Below are positions 22,070 to 34,095 of a stretch of DNA of 64,000 nucleotides, in pieces. Position 1 is the first letter of the stretch. The number at the start of each line of letters is the position of its first letter. The notes under the pieces are model-generated. The model saw only the letters and a program-made list of their open reading frames with translations. It ran no database searches and was not told the origin of the DNA. Both the position numbers and the translations under genes were made by a program. Source of the DNA: Arenicola marina (lineage: Eukaryota; Annelida; Polychaeta; Arenicolidae); the NCBI GenBank assembly GCA_964019135.1, contig OZ025249.1:13789088-13853087 (forward strand). The letters run 5' to 3'.

Positions 22070-22290
22070 CCTTCGGCACGCTACAGTTTGGTGGCAGCGA
22101 TACGACTTGGCCACATACACCCCTCGGCACGCTACAGTTTGGTGGCAGCGATACGACTTGGCCACATACACCCCTCGGCACGCTACAGTTTGGTGGCAGC
22201 GATACGACTTGGCCACATACACCCCTCGGCACGCTACAGTTTGGTGGCAGCGATACGATTTGGCCACATACACCCCTCGGCACGCTACAC
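22070..22290 (+). repeat. 51-bp tandem repeat, about 4 copies
   Basis: The unit includes GGCACGCTACAGTTTGGTGG and CAGCGATACGACTTGGCCAC then ATACACCCCTC. Because 51 is a multiple of three, several frames stay open on both strands (for example GTLQFGGSDTTWPHTPL). I regard these frames as a by-product of the repeat. Confidence 0.93.
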
Positions 22291-22744
22291 ATGTATGACA
22301 TAAATTTTTAATGCCACAGAATGCTTGTTTGAGTTAATATTTGATATTTAGCAACACAAGTTTGGACACGAGTGACGTCGATCTCCCGACAGAGGGCGTT
22401 ACACTTGCGCTATGGTCCATCTGCCCCATGTCAAATTTAACCATCAGAATTATCCTTCATGCTTATGCATTGAAAGTGAATCTAACCGAAGTTACATTCG
22501 TATTTTGGCATCAAATTCATCAATGTTTAGCATTTACTGTGATATTGCTACCGTACCGGACGAATTCATTCGATTTTGATTAATTCCAAGCCATGTTACT
22601 TTCGAAATATGTTTTCGAGTTCGATCGAGGTCAAAGGCGCTTCAAATTTGGCCATGCGCAATTTTGAAATTTTGCTTAGCTCTTCCAATGTGATCGTACG
22701 ATAACGGAATGCTTTATTTTGAAAATTCTCCATCAAAAATGCAA

Positions 22745-22862
22745 AATTCTACCTGTACATTCTACCTGTACATTCTACCTGTACATTCTACCTGTACATT
22801 CTACCTGTATTACCTACCTGTACTACCTACCTGTACATTTTACCTGTACTACCTACCCCAGC
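22745..22862 (+). repeat. 14-bp tandem repeat (TTCTACCTGTACAT)
   Basis: About five near-perfect TTCTACCTGTACAT units are followed by shorter TACCTACCTGTAC variants. Confidence 0.9.
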
Positions 22863-23052
22863 ACCTTTGGGGTCAACCGTGAGGTTAGCGGTTACGTGGG
22901 GCAGAGGAGATGTGAGGAATGAGAAGGACTATCGGAAGGTATACTTCATCCGCGACTTGTACGCCACTCTGAATACAGCAGCGGATCCAGAATTTTGCAA
23001 ACAGGAGGTTGACTTTGTACAAAGTATTTTGATACTTGAGACGAAGCGAATG

Positions 23053-23281
23053 GTTGGTTGGTTATTCAGGACGCATTAACCACTTTTGTTTATATCGCGT
23101 CAATGGGAGAAGGGAGGGAGGGTAGAGCCATGGCTCCGAGGGTAACTCCCCGCTCTTTACGAAGAAAGACATAAGAATTTTTATCCTACGACCACACAGA
23201 CATGGCCACAGCGGGGCGCGAACCATCGATCCACGCGCCGTTAGGCTCTGAGGTGGCCACTGAGCTTTTGCACCGGCCCCG
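23053..23281 (-). mobile_element. tRNA-derived SINE, copy 1
   Basis: On the minus strand the element starts GGGGCCGG with a box A-like AGCTCAGTGG and box B GGTTCGCGCCCC, the RNA polymerase III promoter of a tRNA-derived head. It ends in an AACCAACCAAC-type tail. Perfect 11-bp target duplications CGAAGCGAATG flank it (23042-23052 and 23282-23292). It is homologous along its length to 35751-36012. Confidence 0.88.
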
Positions 23282-24039
23282 CGAAGCGAATGAAGGCGGC
23301 GCACTTTTTTTAACGCCGATTTTTCCTTCTGTATTTGGTGAAACTTCAGCGTGCTCTCCCACCATGAACCCGCCATTATAATGTACTTCATTATGCCCCA
23401 TAGCATATGCTTGGTGTGTAACCTAACATAAGTTGAGTGAGTGAGGCATCGGGGACGAAGCTGGAGTTAGGCTTAGCTCCAGTCCCGGGGGTGAGGGACG
23501 GGAGGGGTGGGGGGGTGGGGGGGTGTGGAGGGGGGAGTGAGAGAAAAGTGCGAGAGATTTTGTCATCATTGAGAGAGAAAGGTTTGGTTAAAAAAAAAAT
23601 CAAAATAGACACTGACAGTCATGGTAAATTATACGGAGGTTAAAGTGACATATCGAGCTCTTTCCCGCCAAAACTAAAGAGGTCAAAATACAAAAAAGAA
23701 TCAGTCCTTGAATCATCCAAAATTTTGGTTTGTCTATTCCACGCATGCCAGACTGCCACATAGTCTCTTGGCCCCGTGATAGCAATTTTCCACAGGTTTT
23801 CAACTTAGTGGTGAACGTCATCAGTTTTTTGGCTTCTCGATGCTTTGTTATAAGTAGCAGTGCCGCGACAGTTCCGCTGTGACTCAGGATAGCCACGTTT
23901 GCCACATCACAGACAAAACGGCGATGTTTATTAGATTTCTGAATTTATAGAATGAGGCGATCGAGTTTTCTGCAAATTGTGATATATATATATATCCTGG
24001 GTGTAGATTTAGCGGGAAAAGTTCGAAAAGCGGCTTTAA

Positions 24040-26290
24040 GATAATACGTTTTATTCGGCGTTACCATACTATTAGGACACATACGTTTACACTTCTGGGA
24101 CCATGTGGACCAACCAAAGAACATTCTCCCAAGGATGGTACCTTATTTTGCCCATTTCTACATGTCATCGGATAAAATTTGAACAACGTGGCAAATGTTG
24201 TGAACATAATAGCTTAGATAGTAAACTTTGACCCTGTCTGGTCGTGCCAATGTCTGCTCACCGCGCTACAAGCTCTCTTATGATAAGCTCCAGGATTGCT
24301 CAGCCTCAAACTGATCAAACGCATTCGAATACTCATACGTCACACACGCGCCCTAGCTTTCTGTACCCTGGTTCCGCGGCCCCAACTTCGCTTGTATACT
24401 TCTACCAGCTTAGAGTTTCTGCGATTTAGGCTTGCAGAATTGGAGACTAGCAACAGACCGACGGTTGAGCAAGCGACGCGATTGTCTAAACCAGAAATAT
24501 ACGCGCTTGAATAATAAAATCTGACCTTCAATTCATGGAATGTGTTCTTAAACAGAATAACGGTGGTTATGACGTCGTTAATCAAACAGTAGGTAGTTCG
24601 GAAAATCGTAGAGGAAGCGGCTGCGGTTCAATTTGAATGTTATGCTTAACTTTACAGTAACTGACGATGACACTATCTGGAATGCCTATATTATACTTGC
24701 TTGTGAATATAAAATACTTATATTGCTCCCGTAGTGACATTTATAACATTTGGGCGTGGAACCAGCCAGCCCAATTCTAGGAGACTCCAACTGGGGTTCT
24801 CGATTAGTGAAGTGCTGCCACCTTGTGTGGTCTCTTGGAGACAGAATAACCTCAGTTCTAAAAGAGGTATTGGCAGCCAGCCATGCGTTCCTTCTGTTAG
24901 AAGTGCCTTGGTCTCCTTTTGCCATGGTTCGCTCCTCTCTATGAGTCGTAGTTATCATACAGGCGTCCAGAAGATCAGTTGACGGTGAGGGTTACACACA
25001 TAAATATTCTCTTGTGATATCACACGTCTTCCCCGCCCCTGCCCCTGTCTCTACCTGTCTCTCCCTCGCTCTTTCGCTCTTATGTTGACTAATTTGGCGG
25101 GCATGAAAGTAGGTTAACATTGGGCTAGAAAAAGCACCAATCTGGATAAGTCATAACTGCATAGTTTACTGTTTGTCAAGCTGTTATTTTATTTTATTTT
25201 TGTTTCATATTAGATATACATTCTAAAACGGTAGTGCCGATTGATGTTAAATATGAGGCCCATTTTCACTATGGCACACCCAAACCCATTACTCCTGCTT
25301 GCGCTCCCCACGCTAACATGCACACATTGCATATGAAAAAACTTCAGATCGGGGCGTCCTTCAAGGAGTCTCTCTAGCCAAATGTTTGCCAAGCTATACG
25401 GAACATCCTGGGCCCAAACCACAAACTGACGAGAATGCCTTGTTTGGCATAAGCCGAGGTATAACATTCCACCCTTGCTGAGGTGACAGTGACTTCGCCG
25501 TACCTGCCCTAACGAGCCCTGTCAGCCCGCACGGCCACTAGGCCGCTCCCTGCCTTCGACTCACTCCGCTAAGGCTCCATTATATCTTTGTTGTCGCCTA
25601 CTTCCTCAATGCATTTTCACACTCGCTCGCCAGGGCGGCGCTGCGCAAATTGATAGGAAAAATGCGCCACGCATTTCTACAAATTAGTGCCTGGGACCCA
25701 GCCTAAGCCTAATAACACGCTGTATCAGGCGATGATAGGAAGAGTTGAGTTACAATTATAACTTTTTTGAAAAGGTACAAGGTGTTTTTTGCTGTATTAA
25801 ATACACATAGCTCGTTATGTTTATGTTTTATTCTTCAGTTTTTTGCACGGCCGACAGCAGCGGTAAACGCGGAGTTTCCGTAGCGCCACCGTTCGGGGAG
25901 CTTGCCGCTAATCCTATCTTGTGGTCCCAGATGGGTCCGACAATAACAACGATGGTTGTAGCGATTACTAATTAGCAATAAACAGATTATCAAGTATATG
26001 CATACTTAATGGTTAGGTGAAAGTGTACATCACATATGCTTGCATATATTAGCCAAATCAGTCATCCCCGAATCGACACCTAAGATTGCCGAATCTATCA
26101 ATAATACGACAAATCTTTCGACTGAGAGACTCCTAACGTGCTACCAAGGGTTGACGACTGTCTGAACATTGCCACGTAGACTAGCAGGTCTTAATGATTA
26201 GGTCCGTTATACTGAATAAGGTGTTGCTACAGCTGATATCAGATCCCTAAGTTACAGGAAATCTACATGCGGTCGTTAGCAATGCCGCGA
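24040..26290 (+). repeat. Partial, diverged third copy of the leader-module duplication
   Basis: Pieces line up with the two main copies. 24040-24140 matches 18655-18760 and 39300-39370. 24780-25120 matches the leader region. 25975-26290 matches 40340-40680, with CATATGCTTGCATATATTAG shared, and partly 19680-19870. The THAP fragment, C-rich block and 40-bp array are missing. Confidence 0.75.
24924..24984 (+). pseudogene. Leader exon relic, module 2
   Basis: ATGGTTCGCTCCTCTCTATGA keeps the MVRSSL start but a TGA follows at once. The remainder (CATACAGGCGTCCAGAAGAT, then GACG/GTGAGG) still resembles modules 1 and 4. It is not usable as a signal exon in this form. Confidence 0.8.
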
Positions 26291-26306
26291 CATGCCTCTC
26301 CTATCA

Positions 26307-26510
26307 TGGCCGCTCAGGTGTGGGCGTGATTTTGTCGTCTGGGAACATGAGAGCGAAGAAATGTGTCTGAATCACGTTCATATGTCTCATTAGTGGACAA
26401 TGTGTAACGGGAACTAGCAAAGGCTAAGTTGAGACATGTTTTAGGGGACCAGGCATGCATTATGTGCTTTTAATTCAGGAAGAAAGTCACCATTGGACAG
26501 AACTTGGGTG
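26307..26510 (+). repeat. Direct repeat, copy 1 (partner 28996-29210)
   Basis: GGCCGCTCAGGTGTGGGCGTGATTTTGT-like sequence through GGGACCAGGCATGCATTATG to GAAGAAAGTCACC is repeated at 28996-29210 with modest divergence. In this copy it is followed by the LINE ORF1 remnant. Confidence 0.88.
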
Positions 26511-26572
26511 TAGCTGCCGTTATCGCCTCCCTCACAAGGCCCTCGACCAAGGGAACGGTCTCCACATGAAGA

Positions 26573-27221
26573 ATGGGGCGCAGTAAACGCATGCGTAACA
26601 GCAGCCAAAAAACACCTGAGAAAGTCACAGGTAAGAAACAAAAAGAAACAAAAGACCCTTGCTGTGAGGTTTGAAGCGGATGACACCGAAGAAAACAGTT
26701 TGGAATCGTATCCGGAAATGTCAAACATGTCGGTATACTGGATTAAAAGAACGAGTAAATACTCTTACAAAAATAACACAAATTCCACTGCAAATGTAAA
26801 TGACCTCAAAGCGAATAATACGTCTCTAAAAACCCAAATCGTCGCTCTTGAGTCCTATAGCCAAAAGGAAAGTCTTATTTTCCACGGCATTTCGGAGTCA
26901 CCGTGGGGTCAGGAAAACTGTGTCCTTCTAATTCAGGATATTATTTCAACAAAATTGAACATAGAAAAGGCATGCGATATCAGAATACAACGTTATCACA
27001 GGCTGAGCCCAAACCCTACCCCTGCCACGAGAACCAAAAGGTCGTCGCCCATCATTGCTCGTTTCGCCTTCTTCGACGATCGCGAGAAAGTCTGGGCCCG
27101 GAAGACGCAGTTACGTGGGACTCAACTCTTCCCAAAAGCCATCCAGGACGAACGCCGCTTCCTGCTGCCTGTGATGAAGGCCGTCGGGAAACAGGCTACT
27201 AATCAACGGCAAGAGCTATGA
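26573..27221 (+). pseudogene. LINE ORF1 (L1-type RNA-binding protein) remnant
   Basis: A frame starts at ATG 26573 with a Lys/Arg-rich N-terminus (MGRSKRMRNSSQKTPEKVTG) and ends at TGA by 26674. The reading continues in another frame to 27221. That part has a heptad-like coiled-coil stretch (VNDLKANNTSLKTQ) and then the ORF1p RNA-binding signature: LESYSQKESLIFHGISES, RIQRYHRL, PIIARFAFFDDREKVW, and KAIQDERRFLLPVMKAV. These match the non-LTR retrotransposon ORF1 family (Transposase_22-like). At least one frameshift breaks it and no endonuclease or RT follows, so it is a fragment. Confidence 0.85.
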
Positions 27222-28995
27222 TGTTGAGACTTTGATCACACTATCGGAAGCTTGGCGGAGAAGTCCTCACACGGCGCAAGTTGTATCGTAAGAACATACG
27301 CATGAGGTGAGGTCCTAAAATATAATTTGATACTGACGCCGATATGAAAATTGGTATGCAATAGACCTATGGCTGTTATTTGCCCGAAATTTGCCTTTTT
27401 TTCATATAAAACACGTGTATTACTGTTGTGATCAACGCACATCGTCAGTGCTTAAAGCGTCATTAGAGTAAATGAACATTGAACATTAAACAATGAACAT
27501 TTGGCTCGACTCACAATGTAATTTAAAACGCCTTATGCATATTCATGTGGTCACGCTCTCGTGTTCTCCTCCTCCCCTGTGCACCACGCTGTGCTGCGCT
27601 GCCTTCACTCTACTTTTCATGCGAAATTCATTGTTATTCTTATTTGTTTATGTGTTTTCTACTGTACTGCTTCCTTGTACGCGTTTTGAGTTATCGCCAG
27701 TTTGCGCTGTGAATACGATCAACTTGATTCAGATCGACCGGAGTACAAATGGAGACCCCGGCGCGTCCAGTGTGTGGGTGTCATTGAAAGTAATGCTGGG
27801 CTACTTAAAAATGTGGGCGCTGGCGCTGGCGTTGGCGCGTCCAGTGTGTGGAGGCCCTAAGAACAGAATATATCAAGGTACTACTCCAGATATAGGGTTG
27901 TCCTGACAAATTTTATTTTGTCAAGCGGCCAATAAATCTTGTTTAAAGTAGCCCGCCCCCCCGCATGCACACAGACTTTAGACATGGGATTTAAAACAAT
28001 GACCAGGCGTCGGCCAAGACTTCTACGCAGTTGCATGAAAAACTGGAGCATCGCATGCTTGCAGGACCTTGCAGTATGTTGGTAAACATGTTCCAGCGAT
28101 ATTTATAGAACTAAACCATAAGTAATACCCCGCCACAAAATAGACCGTTCCATGATAAATTCTGGCAGGCACATGTTTCGGGTGAACTCCAGCTTGCTCT
28201 GCGCTACATAGCATGCAAAAGGCGATTACTGACTTACAGCTGCATACTTTTCAATTGTTTATCATAGGTTAACAGGGTGTTTTCTAAAAGGGCTTTGCTC
28301 TTGTTCTTATGGAAAACGTGACTGAATAGCGATGATTTTACCTTGCTTGTACTGGTCTTGTACCTTGCTTGTCTTCTTCTCGGAGTTCACTTATTTGGTT
28401 TATCATTTCAACTTCACAGTTCCTGATACATTCTTCGGTTTCTGCCTTGCGAATCTCATGCAGTATGTCAGTATAAGGGATGGCTGATCTGCTGGTTTTA
28501 CACTCACATGGCCGCCTTCAGCTTATGTTGGAACTGTTACAAAAGTTACTTTCTCCGGTCTAAAATATAACGTAATAAACTGAGGCTATTTGGATGGGCT
28601 CAAATACAGAACGACCCTCAGGTACTATGGAAATTTCCATAGGAGACCTATTTCACACCAGATGCTGTATTTATACTTCCGGTATGAAGCAGGTACCGCT
28701 CTTTTACAAGGATATAATATCTTCATGCAGTGAACTTAGATCGACATTTACCGTTGAAAATGGAACCGACAAATTGAGAGAATGGTTGTGGTTCAATCAG
28801 TGGTGTTGATTCGGCGCTTTATTATAATTGGTACTTGAAGGGTATAAACAAGGTTAAGGATATTATAGGTGCGCAAATCAAAATGTTTTGGAACGCTACA
28901 GCTTATGTCATGCGATACCATATGTATGTATTGTTAACTCAAGGCTGCAGTCAATACATTACGGTGTCAGATCTGATATTTTTTTTTAGTTACAC
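27222..28995. other. Non-coding DNA, no supported gene
   Basis: A 137-codon open frame (27493-27906) contains a repeated GGCGCGTCCAGTGTGTGG motif and an Ala/Leu-rich segment (MWALALALARPVCGG) but no domain that I recognise and no splice evidence. The rest is AT-rich. Confidence 0.4.
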
Positions 28996-29210
28996 ACTAT
29001 GGCCACTCAGGTGTGGACGTGATTTTGTTGTCTGGGAACACGAGAGCGGCAAAATGTGTCTGAATCACGTTCATATGTCTCATTAGTGGACAATGTGGGA
29101 CGTGAACTAGCAAAGGCTCAGTTGAGACATGTTTTATGGGACCAGGCATGCATTATGCGGAATTATTCCGGAAGAAAGTCACCGTTGAACTGAACTTGGG
29201 TATAGCTGCC
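28996..29210 (+). repeat. Direct repeat, copy 2 (partner 26307-26510)
   Basis: It is homologous to 26307-26510 through GGACCAGGCATGCATTATG and the GAAGAAAGTCACCGTTG segment. It is not followed by ORF1 sequence here. Confidence 0.88.
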
Positions 29211-29772
29211 ATTATGACGAGTTGGTTGTCATGTTAAGCCGTATTCTGACCCGAACCGCCCTGCTGCCCATGTAATGGGCGATTGTTGCCATAGCGACAT
29301 TGCATAAAACAATGAAACATGAAGTCACGCACAAAAGAATTGTAGTTATAGCTTTAACTGGCCCATACACGACTTCGCAATTATACGCCATCTTGGAAAA
29401 ATCGAGACTGACGCAAAGAGTTATAGGAAATATTTTGGTGTTATCTTGACTTTTCTATGGAGATAAATATCATACTTCCACGTTATTGGCAAGGCATGTA
29501 TAAAATTAATGAGCATATCTAACTTACATTCAGATTAAGTAACTTTTCCGTTACATAGATGACACTGTTTCATGTTTATATGGGTATAAATTACGTTGTC
29601 AGGCGACGACGCCATCTTGACATCTTGCAAAGACCAAAAAAATACCCAGAATGCATTGCGCATGTAGTAGCGCCTCACGGTGGCAAAATTGGAACTACGA
29701 TCAGCGACGTGGTCTATGTAGCCGCATTGTTGCATAGCTCCGCCTGACGTTTCTTGGTCACGATATCCTGAT

Positions 29773-30171
29773 ATATATGTAGCAGTGAGTCAAACCATTC
29801 CTACTAGCCTCGGCTAGAGGGATCACCCCTTTAGCCGAAGAGGTAGAGTGGTTGACTTGATATCGGGAGATCGTGAGTTCGACTCCCGCTGGGGACCAAA
29901 CCGGCCCCCGCCGTTACAATGGAGCCCGACGTGGGGCATTCCCCCCTCTTTCCGAGAGGGCTGTCCTCAGACCAGAACTACTCAGTGTCAGAACCACCGT
30001 GGGTTCTACCTGTGTCGGGCTCCATTGTAACGGCGGGGGCCGGTTTGGTCCCCAGCGGGAGTCGAACTCACGATCTCCCGATATCAAGTCAACCACTCTA
30101 CCTCTTCGGCTAAAGGGGTGATCCCTCTAGCCGAGGCTAGTAGGAATGGCTTGACTCACTGCTACATATAT
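29773..30171. mobile_element. Long inverted repeat with tRNA-like arms
   Basis: Two arms of 158 bp (29773-29930 and 30014-30171) are near-perfect reverse complements around an 83-bp spacer. Each arm contains a tRNA-like promoter: box A-like TAGCCGAAGAGGTAGAGTGG and box B GAGTTCGACTCCC. The arms look like two head-to-head SINE heads or a foldback element. A transcript through it would form a hairpin of about 158 bp. Confidence 0.9.
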
Positions 30172-30579
30172 TATACGTATATGGCGTAAAGAAGGTGACT
30201 ACCACAAGGCTTGTAAGCGCTAAACATTTTACTTCGAACATTGCATGCGAATTAAATCAAAGAAACAAGGAGACATGTTAACGCCCAGCACATATCAGCA
30301 ATACAGGTTTACATTATTTGGTTCCAGTTTTAAGAGGGGGGGGGGGGGTAAGAGGGGTATCTCATCTCGGATCACAGAAATAAAATTCCTAAAATTCCCT
30401 TATAAAAGCGGACTTGAATTCATTTATAGACTTAGTAATTCAAAAGGATGTGTACGCCATAATGTGACAGATTATGACATTGGCAGTATGACAGTTGAAA
30501 TGTTCTGGTGTTCGCCAAATGAATTGTCCTTTATTACGAAATAGCTTAATATGACAAGATACAATCAATCTCGTTTCGA

Positions 30580-30925
30580 TGTGAATGCTTTGTTTGTCGT
30601 GAGCATGAAAGGGATTGGCAGAAGAATTAAGATTGACCGTCGTTTGCAAACGATATGAAGGCCTTGTTTGTCATGAGCGTGAGAGGGTTTTGGCAGACGA
30701 CGTGAATTCTTAGTTTGTCATGAGCGCAAGATGGCTTGGCAGACGATGTGATGCCTGTGAGAGCGGATAATTGTAATAGGCAGATGCTTGGCAGATGGTG
30801 TGAATGCTTGGTTAATCATGACCGAGAGAGGCCTTGAAATAACATGTGAATGTTTGTCATTACCGGCAGAAGGCATGGCATACGGTGTGCAAACGCATGT
30901 TTTGTCGATGTGAAGGCGTGGTTTG
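30580..30925 (+). repeat. About 60-bp degenerate tandem repeat
   Basis: Five or six diverged units share TTTGTCATGAGCG, then GGCTTGGCAGACGATGTGAATGC. No coding potential is seen. Confidence 0.75.
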
Positions 30926-31739
30926 AAAACCAAAACAAAATTGTCCCAGGAGTTTCTTGGTCTAATTTAAATTCAATGAGCGCACAGGATACCTAAAGTA
31001 CCACCATTTCACCTCATGCGCCGCTCTCCTAGTTTCGAGTAGGTGGGGTGATGTATGTTGAGCATCCTTAAAAAGAAAAACACTTGGGGTCTTTATGGGC
31101 GTGAGTTTATTGAGCTTTCAAGTCCATCACGCCCAAAATATATATAGACATAACAGTACATATTCGTAAAACATGTGCAAGTTAGGCTTAGATTTACCGA
31201 TGAGTTACATTGAAACTATAAAAAGCACGAAGTCCAAGTCATTTAAACCAAGAAAATATTCGCGTTGCAGGTGGCTATACGTGGGTTGCTTTACCATTGT
31301 CTTCTGGGAACGGCGACTTTGCTATGGATTAATGTAAACTTCCTCATAAAATCCAATGTGCTTGAGTTGGTTGGCTAGTTTGAAATAGAGAAGTTCAAGT
31401 AGTTCAGGTAGTTTTGTCTAGCGGGCCAACATTGTTATACCATCTGCCCAACAAGATGAGGCCGTCAATTGACCGACGCATTGGATCGCCGAACATTTTA
31501 AAAACAAAATACCCGGTACACCAAATCACTCATTCTTGATGACACCCTTCAAGCATGCCCGCAACAAATGGAAACAATACAATATGACCAATGTCGTTCC
31601 ATCACTAGTTCAGAGTGATCAAAATATTGTACGCGGCGATCGACCGTGATACGGAACTCGGCCCAGGTTAATTTCAAGGCAGTGGAAAGGGAACTAAATG
31701 GCGGGAATCAGGGTCAAAAACTCCAACAAAGTCGCATAT
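30926..31739. other. Non-coding DNA, nothing identified
   Basis: There are no exons, repeats or element ends that I can support in this stretch. Confidence 0.6.
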
Positions 31740-32195
31740 CACAATCACGATAATAACTGTAGTGCAAATCACGATCACAAGTGAAACGGAGGTCACGGAT
31801 CACGATAACAATTGTTTCCAACCACACATCACGGATTTGCAGTTTTACCCAAATCACGATCACGAGAATTACTTCGATCTCGAATCACGTAAAAAGCTCT
31901 CCTCAGTTCCCGATCACGATAATAATTTTAGGTCCGGATTACGAAAAATGTATTACCCCCCCCCCCCCCCCTCTTTTAACCATTTAAACTTATTCCCGAG
32001 TTTAAGTCATTTAATACCAGTCCGAATGTTTTATTCCTAGTTAATTATTCCCAATAATTTACTCCTGGTTTGAATAATTATTGGCGATTTTGATCAATTA
32101 CTCCCGGTTTAAATTACTTACTCTCGGTTTTAATCATTTAGTCGCCGTTGAAAGAATTTACTCCGGGTTTGAATGTTTGATCCGGGTTGATAAGC
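31740..32195 (+). repeat. Two adjacent short-unit repeats
   Basis: 31740-31930 has scattered AATCACGATCACGA units. After a poly-C tract (about 31956-31970), 31975-32190 has about ten degenerate TTTACTCCCGGTTTGAAT units of about 20 bp. Confidence 0.75.
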
Positions 32196-32243
32196 GGAAA
32201 ACACGTAGATTAATAAAGGCAAACTTGGATGGCCCTAACGAGC

Positions 32244-32787
32244 TTGCGTACTGACGACACGAGTCGTGTCACCGTGCTCCGTCCACCCGGATTCAACCCT
32301 CTCTGGTGTTCACACTGATGACACGAGTCGTGTCACCGCGCTCCGTCCATCCGGATTTAACCCTCTCTGGTGTTCACACTGACGACACGAGTCGTGTCAC
32401 CGCGCTCCGTCCATCCGGATTTAACCCTCTCTGGTGTTCACACTGACGACACGAGTCGTGTCACCGCGCTCCGTCCATCCGGAATCAACCCTCTTTGGTC
32501 TTCACACTGACGACACGATTCGTGTCACCGCCCTCCGTCCACCCGGATTCAACCCTCTCTGGTGTTCACACTGACGACACGAGTCGTGTCACCGCCCTCC
32601 GTCCATCCGGAATCAACCCTCTTTGGTCTTCACACTGACGACACGATTCGTGTCACCGCGCTCCGTCCACCCGGATTCAACCCTCTCTGTTGTTCACACT
32701 GACGACACGAGTCGTGTCACCGAGCTACGTCCACCCGGATTTAACCCTCCCTGGTGTTCACACTGACGATACGAGTCGTGTCTCCCT
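32244..32787 (+). repeat. 64-bp minisatellite upstream of leader module 3
   Basis: About 8.5 copies of a 64-bp unit include CACTGACGACACGAGTCGTG, TCACCGCGCTCCGTCCATCC and GGATTTAACCCTCTCTGGTG. Each has a 15-bp palindrome GACACGAGTCGTGTC. A single version (GACGACACGAGTCTGGTCAC) lies at about 18991 upstream of leader module 1, and a decayed one at about 24250 upstream of module 2. The array thus amplifies a pre-existing piece of the leader flank. Confidence 0.93.
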
Positions 32788-33361
32788 ATAATGTCTTGTT
32801 TTCTCACGCGCGAGAGAGGCATAAAATAGAACCCATATGAGACCAGGAAATGGTGGGTATAGTCTGTGCATCTTGTAGTTATTTGCCCTCATCCGTAAAT
32901 TGCATTTTATAGATACACTAAATAGCTTGATGTCGAGAAAAACTTTTCGCGAATATAAGAAAACGTAAGATCAGTTCCACACTCGTCTGGTGGAATTACT
33001 TTTTATCACTTTGCATGGTAGGTGATTTATTGATAAGGACGAATAGCTATACGATGCACGGACACCCCCACCAAGTCCTGATCTCATGTGGGTTGTACTT
33101 CTTAGCTCTCTCGCGCGTCGGGTACCAGCGCGTATGCGAGCCGTGTATCAGGGTTATTCTGTTATATCTGCGCCTGGAACTCGGCCAACTTGGTGCTGGA
33201 TTTTGTGTGTGCGGGGTAAAAACTTCCTCGTGCAAACTCACTCGGGCGCGTCGCCATTGCAAAGAAGTAGCTCTCACGTCGTTGGTTGGAGGTTATATAT
33301 ACATCTACCGTTTACCGTCGGCGTTGAGGCGCCCAAAAGATACTTGTACGTGTGTTTGACC

Positions 33362-33434
33362 ATGGCATATTTAATAGTTCGATTTTCTCTATTGGTCATG
33401 ATTATCATACAAGTATCTAGAAGACCAGCTGCCG
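33362..33434 (+). CDS. Leader (signal peptide) exon, module 3
   Basis: The ATG lies in TTGACCATGG. The frame MAYLIVRFSLLVMIIIQVSR, then RPAA, has a clear hydrophobic core and polar end. The exon of 73 bp ends in phase 1 at GCCG/GTGAGT, which fits the phase 1 acceptors at 47814 and 48701. It is an intact candidate first exon for gene B, 14 kb upstream, and the protein frame closes equally well with it as with module 4. Confidence 0.65.
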
Positions 33435-33539
33435 GTGAGTGTTACAAACATATCAAACTTGATGCACACTGTACGCCAATATAGATAATGCCCCAGGGAC
33501 TATTTATCTATAGCGTGATATATGTATGAGATGAAACTA

Positions 33540-34095
33540 CAGTGGAATCCCGCTATTAAGACCACCTACGGGACTGAACACAAGTGGTCTCATTAGCGGG
33601 GTGGTCTCATTAGCGACATATCCCCAATATTAGCAGTTAATCACTGAGATTATCACTGACGCCAACAATGGGCGATGTGATGCGTGGGGTTTTGTCTGGG
33701 TGGATGGCGGTTATGTAATACTCAAACAAGTACTCTCTGACGTCCTTTTATATGCATTCTGGTATTGAACTGTGAACACCTTCATCATCAAGTCAGAATC
33801 AAGTCAGGTATAAAACAATGAAACCGGATGGCTTGGCCAGCTTACAAGCAGTTGATTACTATTGCCTTGCCTGCTGAGCGCAAATAGTCAGACACTCGTT
33901 GGGAAAAACAGTTCGTTTGATGTTTATTGATGTCCACGAGTTTCGTCGAAACTTCGGTGGTCGCATTAGCGGGGTGGAAGTTCATTGAAATTGCTTGGTT
34001 GGGCTTGGTCTTCCTGGTCTTAATGCCGGATAGGCGAGGTGGTGGCATTAGCGGGGTATACCGTAAGGGGGCCGTCTTAAAGCACAGTTCCATTG
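33540..34095. mobile_element. pogo/Tigger-like MITE with TA target duplication
   Basis: The left end CAGTGGAATCCCGCTATTAAGACC and right end (reverse complement CAATGGAACTGTGCTTTAAGAC) form imperfect terminal inverted repeats of about 25 bp. TA flanks both ends (33538-33539, 34096-34097). The interior (556 bp in all) has no transposase but repeats the motif GGTCTCATTAGCGGGGTGG several times. CAGTGGAA-type ends with TA duplications are typical of pogo-group Tc1/mariner elements. Confidence 0.8.

Noticed and set aside
21943..22311. 122-codon open frame with GTLQFGGSDTTWPHTPL repeats
   Set aside because: It is open on both strands and in several frames because the unit is 51 bp. There are no splice sites, no signal peptide and no known domain.
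27493..27906. 137-codon open frame with an Ala/Leu-rich segment that resembles a signal peptide
   Set aside because: The segment (MWALALALARPVCGG) is internal, arises from short GGCGCTGGC repeats, and leads to no recognisable domain or donor.
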